Position numbers and translations under genes: made by a program | In this document: positions 43,777 to 50,731 of the stretch, in pieces | Position numbering within the stretch: position 1 is the first letter of the stretch | Layout: each line of letters begins with the position of its first letter | Notes under the pieces: model-generated | Seen by the model: only the letters and a program-made list of their open reading frames with translations | The model's database searches: none | Told to the model about the DNA's origin: nothing | NCBI RefSeq assembly: GCF_001612665.1 | Contig: NZ_BDAX01000001.1 | Span: 1-64,000, forward strand | Length of the DNA: 64,000 bases | DNA from: Nocardia alba NBRC 108234 | GTDB lineage: Bacteria; Actinomycetota; Actinomycetes; Mycobacteriales; Mycobacteriaceae | Direction of reading: 5' to 3'

Positions 43777-44742
43777 ATGTCGAACCTGCGGCGCGTAGTC
43801 GCCCTGCCCGCGGTCGGAGTCATGTGCTCCGCGTCGCTGCTGATCTCCGGGTGTGGAATCGGCGTGTCGGGTGGATCGCAGGACGGCAGTGGTAGATCCA
43901 CGGTCGCGACATCGCCCCGGACGACGAGTCCCGTCGCGGCGGAGGTGGTCACCCCGGAAGACGCCGGTCATCGGTGGGCGGCCGCCGGTTCGGCCGTCCT
44001 GACCCCCGGGATCCAAGCGAACACGCACGGAGGCGGGCAGTGCACGACGAACTACGTGTTCGTCGACGACACCGACAGGGTCTACCTCAGCCAGTCCGCG
44101 CACTGCGCCGGAACGGGCGGATCCACCGAAACCGACGGATGTACGGCCACCAGTCAGCCGCTCGGCACCGCGGTCGATTTCACCCGCCGTGGCTCACTCC
44201 GGTCCGACGGCACCACCATCGGCACCGGCCGGCTGGCCTACAGCAGCTGGCTGACGATGCGCCAACTCGGCGAAGCGGACCCGAATGCCTGCGCGTACAA
44301 CGACTTCGCGCTGATCGAGATCGACCCCGGCCTCGTCGATCAGGTCAATCCGAGCGTGCCGTACTGGGGCGGTCCCACCGGTCTCAACACCACCGGCACG
44401 CCCGAGGGCGAACACGTCTACAGCTATGGCAACTCGAGAATCCGGGGTGGCCTCCCCGGGCTGTCGCCGCAACGAGGTGAGAGCTTCGCCGATGACAGCT
44501 CACTCGGCGGGTGGACCCACGCCCTGAAATCGCCGACGCCCGGCATTCCGGGTGACAGCGGAAGCGCCTTCCTCGACGCCGAAGGACGAGCGGTGGGCAC
44601 GCTCTCGACTTTGGGGCTCGGGTTGCCCATCATCAACAATGTCGGCGACGTCAGCCGCGAACTCGCTTATGCGCGAGCGCATTCCGGGATCTCCGGACTG
44701 CGCCTCGTGCTCGGAACCGAAGAGTTCGACCCGAACCGGTGA
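43777..44742 (+). CDS. Secreted chymotrypsin-like serine protease lipoprotein
   Basis: ATG 43777 has AAGGGA/GGGTCGAG upstream (ATG 43744 is also in frame). The signal ends in a lipobox, ASLLISGCG, so the mature 300-residue protein is probably lipid-anchored. The catalytic triad of an S1-type protease is visible: SQSAHCAG (His), YNDFALIEID (Asp) and GIPGDSGSAFLD (Ser). Targets are unknown; it may process exported envelope proteins. It is separated from the MCE gene by a divergent operator region and ends at a hairpin. Confidence 0.85.
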   Translation: MSNLRRVVALPAVGVMCSASLLISGCGIGVSGGSQDGSGRSTVATSPRTTSPVAAEVVTPEDAGHRWAAAGSAVLTPGIQANTHGGGQCTTNYVFVDDTDRVYLSQSAHCAGTGGSTETDGCTATSQPLGTAVDFTRRGSLRSDGTTIGTGRLAYSSWLTMRQLGEADPNACAYNDFALIEIDPGLVDQVNPSVPYWGGPTGLNTTGTPEGEHVYSYGNSRIRGGLPGLSPQRGESFADDSSLGGWTHALKSPTPGIPGDSGSAFLDAEGRAVGTLSTLGLGLPIINNVGDVSRELAYARAHSGISGLRLVLGTEEFDPNR

Positions 44743-44776
44743 CACCTGTCCGCATCTGTCCCGGCCGGACCAGGTG
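44743..44776. terminator. Imperfect hairpin between protease and TetR genes
   Basis: CACCTGTCC (44743-44751) pairs with GGACCAGGTG (44767-44776) with one bulged base, immediately after the protease stop and before the convergent TetR gene. Confidence 0.55.
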
Positions 44777-44781
44777 CGGGT

Positions 44782-45447
44782 CTACTCGCCGGCCCCGAGG
44801 GGTAGATCGGGGTCGGCGGGCAGCTGGGGGAGTGGTCCGGAGCTGAGGCGCTGCTCGGTTCGCTTGTTCACGCCGAACATGCGCAGGGCTCGATACGCCA
44901 TGTCGTCGGCGAGTGCCGCCGCGTCCGCATCCGGATCGGCGTCGAGCAGTTGCAGCAGTCCCAGCAGCGTTCCGCCCGCCGCCATGACGGCCAGATCGGG
45001 ATCCATCGGTTCGAAGCGCCCTGCCTCCTGCGCGGCCACGATGTCCTGACGGGCACGGGGCGCGAGCCCCTCGTCGCGCAGCATGACCCCCATGCCGGAA
45101 TGCAGGACCACGCGCACCATCTCGGGAAGTCGGCGCGGTAGCCGTCCGGTCAGCCGGAAGCTGACCGCGAAGACCTCGGCCGGGTCGTCGTAGCGAGCCA
45201 CGACCTGGTCGCGCATCGTGCTGTAGACGTTCAGCGCGGACCGCACGGCCTCGTCGAAGAGCTGTTCTTTGGAGTCGAAGTGGTTGTAGAAGGAGCCGAA
45301 ACCGACGTCCGCGGCGTCGGTGATCTCCTTGATGCTGACCGATGACTTGCCCTCGGACAAGAATTTTCGCGCAGCACCGAGCAGCGCATTGCGCGTGCGT
45401 TCCCGGCGACGATCGGTACGCGTGGGTGTGGTCTGCTCGGCTGTCAT
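44782..45447 (-). CDS. TetR-family regulator, copy 2 of a duplicated pair
   Basis: ATG 45447 has GGAGGG upstream, identical to copy 1. The 221-residue protein matches the one at 23171-23836 almost residue by residue, including the whole HTH; the differences are mostly conservative (for example KVYNEMRDHI against NVYSTMRDQV) and concentrated in the C-terminal tail. Identical recognition helices mean that both copies should bind the same operators, while small changes in the ligand domain might alter inducer response. A terminator-like hairpin (45534-45569) separates it from the esterase gene upstream on the same strand. Confidence 0.9.
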   Translation of the reverse strand: MTAEQTTPTRTDRRRERTRNALLGAARKFLSEGKSSVSIKEITDAADVGFGSFYNHFDSKEQLFDEAVRSALNVYSTMRDQVVARYDDPAEVFAVSFRLTGRLPRRLPEMVRVVLHSGMGVMLRDEGLAPRARQDIVAAQEAGRFEPMDPDLAVMAAGGTLLGLLQLLDADPDADAAALADDMAYRALRMFGVNKRTEQRLSSGPLPQLPADPDLPLGAGE

Positions 45448-45480
45448 CTGCCCTCCACCTAGAGTTGCCGTAGCAATCAT

Positions 45481-45500
45481 AACTGATCAGATCTTCAGTA
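45481..45500. promoter_or_regulatory. Operator palindrome upstream of TetR copy 2
   Basis: AACTGATCAGATCTTCAGTA has the same arms, eight-base gap and distance to the start codon (34 bp) as the site before TetR copy 1. Confidence 0.6.
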
Positions 45501-45533
45501 CCGATGCTTGTGCGGCTCGTGGCGTGGAGTGGC

Positions 45534-45569
45534 GGTCGCTGTGGGCCCGGCCTCGCACCCACAGCGACC
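45534..45569. terminator. Perfect 12-bp hairpin after the esterase gene
   Basis: GGTCGCTGTGGG (45534-45545) pairs with 45558-45569 over a 12-base loop, 21 bp beyond the 3' end of the minus-strand esterase gene. Confidence 0.75.
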
Positions 45570-45589
45570 GACCGGCGCGAAGGGTCGGC

Positions 45590-46600
45590 TCAGCCGATGG
45601 CGCCGGACAGGACGGGCAGCATCTTCACGACCTGGGCTTCCCAATACGTCCAGGCGTGGACACCCGAGGAGGGGAAGTCGTAGGTCACGGTGGTGGCGCC
45701 CAGTGATGTCATGCGTGTCTGGAACGACCGCGAGTTGGTCAGCGACAGCGTCTCGAGTGCCGAGCCTTCCGCGGCCTGCTTGCTGGGCTCCCCGGCCTCG
45801 GACGGCACGCCGTTGGCGGCCGACACCCATAGCTCGGTCCCGTTCCGGAGGAGCGCGGGGGCGAGGAACATGGGATCCATCCACTGCCATTTGTCGGAGG
45901 TCGGCGAGCTGATCATGCACGAGATGTTGTACCCACCAGCCTTGACCATGGCGGCCGAGATCGCTCCGCGCATGCCCGGAGCCGACGGGTTCAGATATCC
46001 GGACAGGGACGCGGCATAGCTGAACTGGGCCGGGTGATGAGCGGCGAGCGCGAACGCGGCGCTACCACCCATCGAGAGTCCGATGACACCGTTGCGGGCC
46101 GGGGACAGGCCGAGCCGTTCGTGCAGGGCGGCGGGCAGGACCCGGGTCAACAGTGTCTCCCAGGTGTAGGTGTAGGACTTTCCCGGCCCGATGTCGGGTG
46201 CGGAATCACCGGCGATGTCGGATACGGCGCCCTCCGGAAGGTACGACGGGCGATCCCAATCCATATAGAAACTGGATTGTCCGCCGACCGGCAGTACGAC
46301 ATTGATGTTGTTCTCGGTCAGTGTCCTGGCGACCTCGGTTTCGATCTCCCAGCCGTTGAGGTCCTCACGTGCCCACATTCCGTCGAGGGCATAGACCACG
46401 CGCTGGGTGTTGCCGTCGGCCGCGCGGAATACGCGGGTCTTGACGGGGCCCATGTCGGAGTCGACCCAGAAGTCGACGCCGACCGGATCGAACGCGGCGT
46501 TCGACCGAGGTGTCGCTACGAGCAGAAACGCGAGCAAGGAGAACAGGGCAAGCCACAATGTCATTCGGGAGAGCGCTATCAACGCTTCGTCTCTTTTCAT
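45590..46600 (-). CDS. Secreted Ag85-like esterase/mycolyltransferase
   Basis: The 336-residue protein has a signal peptide (MTLWLALFSLLAFLLVATP, cleavage near SNAAF). The mature part resembles antigen-85-type mycolyltransferases: RVVYALDGMWAREDLNGWEIET, INVVLPVGGQSSFYMDW, nucleophile elbow GLSMGGSAAFALAA and the catalytic His region SSGVHAWTYW. Ag85 enzymes move mycolic acids onto trehalose or arabinogalactan. This supports a mycolate-containing host. The following genes of the minus-strand cluster encode other exported envelope proteins, so it belongs to an export cluster starting at 48371. Confidence 0.85.
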   Translation of the reverse strand: MKRDEALIALSRMTLWLALFSLLAFLLVATPRSNAAFDPVGVDFWVDSDMGPVKTRVFRAADGNTQRVVYALDGMWAREDLNGWEIETEVARTLTENNINVVLPVGGQSSFYMDWDRPSYLPEGAVSDIAGDSAPDIGPGKSYTYTWETLLTRVLPAALHERLGLSPARNGVIGLSMGGSAAFALAAHHPAQFSYAASLSGYLNPSAPGMRGAISAAMVKAGGYNISCMISSPTSDKWQWMDPMFLAPALLRNGTELWVSAANGVPSEAGEPSKQAAEGSALETLSLTNSRSFQTRMTSLGATTVTYDFPSSGVHAWTYWEAQVVKMLPVLSGAIG

Positions 46601-46663
46601 GGGTTGTCGGAGCCAGTTCGATACTGGTCACCGGGCGGAGGCTCAGCTCGAAGTGGAAGGCCA

Positions 46664-46691
46664 CGGGCGCGCGGGGCCCACCGCGCGCCCG
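46664..46691. terminator. Perfect GC hairpin after the glycine-zipper protein gene
   Basis: CGGGCGCGCGG (46664-46674) pairs with 46681-46691 over a six-base loop, just beyond the 3' end of the minus-strand gene at 46704. Confidence 0.7.
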
Positions 46692-46703
46692 GCTTTGCGA
46701 CCG

Positions 46704-47414
46704 CTACTTCGCCTGCTGCTGGCTCTGCACCGACGGCTGGTTGATCGTGGTGTAGTACTGGACCGCGGCGTAGATCGCCACGGGCGCGGCGATGAGCAGC
46801 TGTCCCGCCAGCACGCCGAGGAAACCACCGGCCGCCACACCCGCGATGCAGCCCTGCACCTCGGACGGGAGTCCGCTGAACATGGTCGCGAGCGCGCCGG
46901 TCAGTGTCGCGCCGGTCGCGCCGCCGATGACGCAACCGACTGCCGCGCCGCCGATTCCGCCGACCATGGCGCCGATCGAGGCGCCGAGTCCGATCGTGCT
47001 CGTCATACGGGCCCAGGCGTCCCGCTCACGGTCGTAGTCGTTCTTCCAGGTGGCCTGCTCCTCGTAGGGCAGGGCGACCGGCTCGTAGTGGGCCTTGTCC
47101 AGGGTGAACTGCGGAGTGAGCGTCGCAGTCCGCTCGTTGATCTCAGCTCCGATGGGGAAGACGAATTCGTCGACGCGGAACTTCAGTTCGGTGCCGGCGA
47201 GAACCTTACCGTCCGGTGCCTTCACCTTCAGGGCGCCATCCTCGACGACCAGGGAGCCCGCGTCGATCTGGACGAGCGTGGACGCGTCGGTCGTGGTCGT
47301 CGTGTAGTTCACGACGCCGAGGTCGTCGGCCGGGTCGGCGTATGCCGTCCCGGTGCCGGTGGCCAGCGCGCCGATCAGGATCGCTGAGACGGCGGTGAAA
47401 CGTTCGATGCGCAT
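46704..47414 (-). CDS. Exported protein with glycine-zipper membrane segment
   Basis: AAGGAA precedes ATG 47414. The 236-residue protein has a signal peptide (ILIGALATGTGTAYADP), a beta-rich part (VNYTTTTTDASTLVQIDAG; FRVDEFVFPIGAEI) and a C-terminal half of Gly/Ala zippers (GASIGAMVGGIGGAAVGCVIGGATGA and a second such stretch, each named here only in part) typical of a membrane-inserted oligomer. Similar proteins of unknown function are common in Nocardia and Rhodococcus, often near cutinase-like genes. It is the middle gene of an export cluster. Confidence 0.7.
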   Translation of the reverse strand: MRIERFTAVSAILIGALATGTGTAYADPADDLGVVNYTTTTTDASTLVQIDAGSLVVEDGALKVKAPDGKVLAGTELKFRVDEFVFPIGAEINERTATLTPQFTLDKAHYEPVALPYEEQATWKNDYDRERDAWARMTSTIGLGASIGAMVGGIGGAAVGCVIGGATGATLTGALATMFSGLPSEVQGCIAGVAAGGFLGVLAGQLLIAAPVAIYAAVQYYTTINQPSVQSQQQAK

Positions 47415-47468
47415 TTCTGTTCCTTCTTCGTGGCGGAGATTTCCCGGGGAGGGTCTGGGTGGGTCGGA

Positions 47469-48371
47469 TCAGCCGAGCGCGGACAGCCAGTCGTGCAGCC
47501 AGGTGACGGCGGTGTGCCGGCCGTCGACGGGGTAGCTGCCGTAGGACATGTGCGTTCCGGATCCGTAGAAGTGCGCGAGCTGTCGCGCGCGTTCATCGCG
47601 GGCCTGGTCGGTGAGCTCGCCCTGTTCGTCGGCGGATCGCAGGGCGGTCAGCATTTCCGCTGCTCTGCCGCGGTAGCGGGGCAGATCGTCGGGGTGGTCG
47701 GCGGAGACTCCGGCCAGGGCGCCGGCGATGGCGATGACGAAGTCCTCGTCGTCGGTCGAGCAGTACAGATCGCCGACGGCGCAGATCGTGCGGACTCGAG
47801 CCGTGATCGAGCCGAACCCGTCGGGGCGTGGCCCCCGGACGCCGACGCCGCGGGCGGGCGGGCCGACCTGGGCATCGGCCCGCGACCGCTGGGGATCGGA
47901 GGGCAGGCCGACGGCCTGCACGCGATCCGGCGACACGACCCCGCCGCCCCTGCCGATCTCCGCCGCCAGATCACCGGCGGCGTCGGCACCCTGGCTGTAG
48001 CCGACCAGAGCGAAATCGGTGCCGGAGCAGCGGTCGGCGATGGTTCGCATCATCTCGCGCGCGGTGTCGACGGCGACCCGCTGCGAAGCGCCGTAGACCT
48101 TGCCCTCCCAGGGGAAGGCCGTCGCGGGATAGTCGACATAGGCGACCTGTTGGCTCGCGGGGAGGCCGTCGGTGACGCCGGCGAGCATGCCGGGGCCCGG
48201 GGTGTGCCGGGCCTCGCCGGTTTCCCAGGTGCCAGGGATCGCGATGACCGTGAGACCGGGGCAGCCCGGATCCGCGGCGGCGCTGCCCGTCACCGTGCCG
48301 GGCACGGTCGTGAGCGCGATGGCCGCACCGGCCGCCAACGCGATGGCCGCGGTGTGCATGTTCGTCCGCAC
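47469..48371 (-). CDS. Secreted cutinase-family esterase
   Basis: GTG 48371 has GGAGC upstream. The 300-residue protein has a signal peptide (HTAAIALAAGAAIALTTVPG, cleavage near AAADP). The cutinase features are the elbow FALVGYSQGADAAG (Ser), the Asp in VGDLYCSTDDEDF and the His in YGSGTHMSYG. Cutinase-like proteins of mycolic-acid bacteria hydrolyse lipids, polyesters or act as envelope phospholipases. Its promoter is in the duplicated 110-bp block B, shared with the divergent prrA gene. Confidence 0.8.
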   Translation of the reverse strand: MRTNMHTAAIALAAGAAIALTTVPGTVTGSAAADPGCPGLTVIAIPGTWETGEARHTPGPGMLAGVTDGLPASQQVAYVDYPATAFPWEGKVYGASQRVAVDTAREMMRTIADRCSGTDFALVGYSQGADAAGDLAAEIGRGGGVVSPDRVQAVGLPSDPQRSRADAQVGPPARGVGVRGPRPDGFGSITARVRTICAVGDLYCSTDDEDFVIAIAGALAGVSADHPDDLPRYRGRAAEMLTALRSADEQGELTDQARDERARQLAHFYGSGTHMSYGSYPVDGRHTAVTWLHDWLSALG

Positions 48372-48420
48372 CGGTCTAGCTCCGTTCGTCTCTGGGAGGT
48401 CGGCAGGAGCGTGACCGGCG

Positions 48421-48530
48421 TCATCGGCGGAACTGCGCCCTGGTGGTATAAAACGTCACAGATGATCATATGATCAGTCAATCGTCGTCAGAGAACTCTC
48501 AAGCAATCGGTAAACCTTCGACAGGAAGCG
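48421..48530. repeat. Duplicated promoter block, copy B
   Basis: This block matches copy A (27185-27294) at 87 of 110 positions without gaps. It contains the perfect palindrome TGATCATATGATCA (48463-48476). It lies between the divergent cutinase (start 48371) and response-regulator (start 48559) genes. Confidence 0.8.
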
Positions 48531-48558
48531 TTTCGACCGGCAGAGGAAGTGAATTCAG

Positions 48559-49326
48559 GTGCACGTAGCAGCCACGGCGCGAACGGTGCGGCCGCGCGCC
48601 GTCGACGCCCGCGAGGGTTCCGCCGCCCCGGGTGCGAGCGGGATGGTGCTGGTCGTCGACGACGACGCCGACGTTCGTGAATCGCTGGAACGTGGTCTGC
48701 GTCTCAACGGCTTCGCGGTGTGTACCGCGGCCGACGGCGCGGCCGCGCTGGCGGTGACCCGCGAGCAGACGCCCGACGTGGTGGTGCTCGATATCGAGAT
48801 GCCGGGACTGGACGGGTTGGCCTTCATCACCGCGCTGCGAGCACTCGGCAACAACGTGCCCATCTGTGTGGTGAGCGCTCGCACGCGGGTATCGGACCGG
48901 ATCGAAGGGCTCGAGCTGGGCGCCGACGACTACCTGACCAAGCCGTTCGACTTCGTCGAATTGACCGCGCGGTTGCGTGCGCTGCTGCGCCGCCGCGGCA
49001 GTGGCTGGAGCACCGCGCGGGACTCGGTGACCATCGGGGCGCTGCGGGTCGAGTTCGCGGCGCTGCGGGTGACGGTCCGTGGCCGCGAGATTCCGCTGAC
49101 ACGGCGGGAATTCGAGCTGATCAGTGTCCTGGCCACCCATCATGGGGAGGTCGTGACCCGCGACCGGCTGTTGGAGACGGTGTGGGGTTACGACTTTCGG
49201 CCGCAGACCAATGTCGTGGATGTCGTCGTGGGGCACATACGCCGCAAACTCGAAGACGACGGCGTGCCCCGCCTCCTGCACACGGTGCGCGCTGTCGGGT
49301 TCGTCCTCCGGGAGGAAGGGCCGTGA
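48559..49326 (+). CDS. prrA: OmpR-type response regulator, PrrA-like
   Basis: GTG 48559 follows GAGGAAG. The 255-residue protein has a 28-residue loose N-terminus, a receiver domain ([23 protein letters not shown]; phospho-acceptor [13 protein letters not shown]; Lys in DDYLTKPF) and a winged-helix DNA-binding domain ([49 protein letters not shown]). The sequence closely follows mycobacterial PrrA. The histidine kinase gene starts in its stop codon. Placement next to operator block B suggests control within the catabolic regulon rather than being an independent housekeeping pair; a second, canonical prrAB elsewhere is possible. Confidence 0.85.
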   Translation: MHVAATARTVRPRAVDAREGSAAPGASGMVLVVDDDADVRESLERGLRLNGFAVCTAADGAAALAVTREQTPDVVVLDIEMPGLDGLAFITALRALGNNVPICVVSARTRVSDRIEGLELGADDYLTKPFDFVELTARLRALLRRRGSGWSTARDSVTIGALRVEFAALRVTVRGREIPLTRREFELISVLATHHGEVVTRDRLLETVWGYDFRPQTNVVDVVVGHIRRKLEDDGVPRLLHTVRAVGFVLREEGP

Positions 49327-50660
49327 GGGGGAATCTCTCGCTGCGAACGCGGGTCGCGGTGGCGGCGGCGACGGGAACGACGCTCGTCGTCGGCGCGCTC
49401 GCCGTCTTCCTGTTCGTCGCCATCGAGCGAAACAACATCAGGCACGTCGACGAGCAACTCGACATCATCACCGGCCTGGTCGAAGCGAATGTCGGTACCG
49501 CGCAACTGTTCATCGGTAGCGTGCGCGACGGCGGCTTCGCCGCCGTCACCCTGCACCAGGACGGCGCCGTTCTCGCCAGCACGTCCACGCGACTGCCGGA
49601 GCTGCCCGAGGGGCACCAGAGCCTGGTGCTCGACGATGCCGGTTACCGCGTCAAGACCATGATGGTGGAGCAGTCTCCGATCGGCCCGCACCTCGTGTCC
49701 GTTGCCGCGCCCCTGTCCGCGGCGGAATCGGTGACCCGGGAACAGCGGCAGCACGTCCTGCTCGCCGGGGCGGCGGCGATCGCGGTGGCATCGGGATTGG
49801 GATGGCTACTCGGCGGCCGGGCGATCCGGCCACTGATCGACCTGACCCGCAGGATCGATGCCGGTGACGAATTGCCTGAGGCGAGAGGATGGTTCCGGGT
49901 GCGGGAAGCCGATCGACTCGCCGGTTCGGTCCGGTCGATGCTCGCGCGGATCGACTCCGCGCAGCAGCGCACGATCTCGGCTCTCGGGACGGCGCGCACG
50001 TTCGCGAATACGGCCGCCCATGAGCTCCGAACCCCGCTCACCGCCATCCGCATGGACATCGAGATCGCGCGGGATGTCGAACTGGTGCCCGCCGAGCGCG
50101 CGCAGATCCTCGACGACGCGCTGCGCAAACACGGCCGGGTCGAATCGACGCTCGTGGCGCTGGAACTGCTCGCCGCCGGTGAACTGACATCGCGCCACAT
50201 CAGTGAACCGTCCGACTTGGTCGAGCTGGCCTACTCGGTGGTCGCGGACGCGGCACGGACCCATTCGGAACTCCACCTGGCCGTCTCCGGCGAGCAACGA
50301 GCGGACTGCCATTGTTCCCCGGCCGGGATCCGCCTGATTCTCGACAACGCGATCACGAACGCGGTCCGCCACGGCCGCGCCACCCGAATCGAGATCTCCG
50401 TCCACCGAACCGGTGACGGATTCCTGCTGGCGGTCGACGACGACGGCACCGGGTTGCCCGAGAACGAACGCGAGGTGGTGTTCGGTCGATTCCGGCGGGG
50501 CTCCGGCGCGGCCCGCGAAGGATCGGGCCTCGGCCTCGCCCTGGTCGCGCAGCAGGCCGAACTACACGGCGGACGCGCGGAACTGATCACGAGCCCACTC
50601 GGCGGCTTACGGCTCGCCGTCGTCCTCGCCTGCCCCGATCCCCCCGGGACGCAGGCATGA
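49323..50660 (+). CDS. prrB: Sensor histidine kinase, PrrB-like
   Basis: GTG 49323 overlaps the prrA stop (GTGA). The 445-residue protein has two membrane helices ([20 protein letters not shown] and [19 protein letters not shown]) around a 110-residue external domain, a HAMP segment, the phospho-acceptor [16 protein letters not shown] and an ATPase domain ([33 protein letters not shown]). It pairs with the upstream regulator. The signal is unknown. Confidence 0.85.
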   Translation: MRGNLSLRTRVAVAAATGTTLVVGALAVFLFVAIERNNIRHVDEQLDIITGLVEANVGTAQLFIGSVRDGGFAAVTLHQDGAVLASTSTRLPELPEGHQSLVLDDAGYRVKTMMVEQSPIGPHLVSVAAPLSAAESVTREQRQHVLLAGAAAIAVASGLGWLLGGRAIRPLIDLTRRIDAGDELPEARGWFRVREADRLAGSVRSMLARIDSAQQRTISALGTARTFANTAAHELRTPLTAIRMDIEIARDVELVPAERAQILDDALRKHGRVESTLVALELLAAGELTSRHISEPSDLVELAYSVVADAARTHSELHLAVSGEQRADCHCSPAGIRLILDNAITNAVRHGRATRIEISVHRTGDGFLLAVDDDGTGLPENEREVVFGRFRRGSGAAREGSGLGLALVAQQAELHGGRAELITSPLGGLRLAVVLACPDPPGTQA

Positions 50661-50692
50661 CACTCTCACGACGCCATTTGACTGATGTTTAC

Positions 50693-50714
50693 ATCGCATG
50701 TGATTCTCTCATCA
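50693..50714. promoter_or_regulatory. Operator region before the Cvn-like kinase
   Basis: TGATGTTTACATCG (50693-50706) overlaps TGATTCTCTCATCA (50701-50714), both of the TGAT-N6-ATC type, ending 18 bp before the start codon at 50732. Confidence 0.6.
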
Positions 50715-50731
50715 ACTGATGGGAGTGGGCA

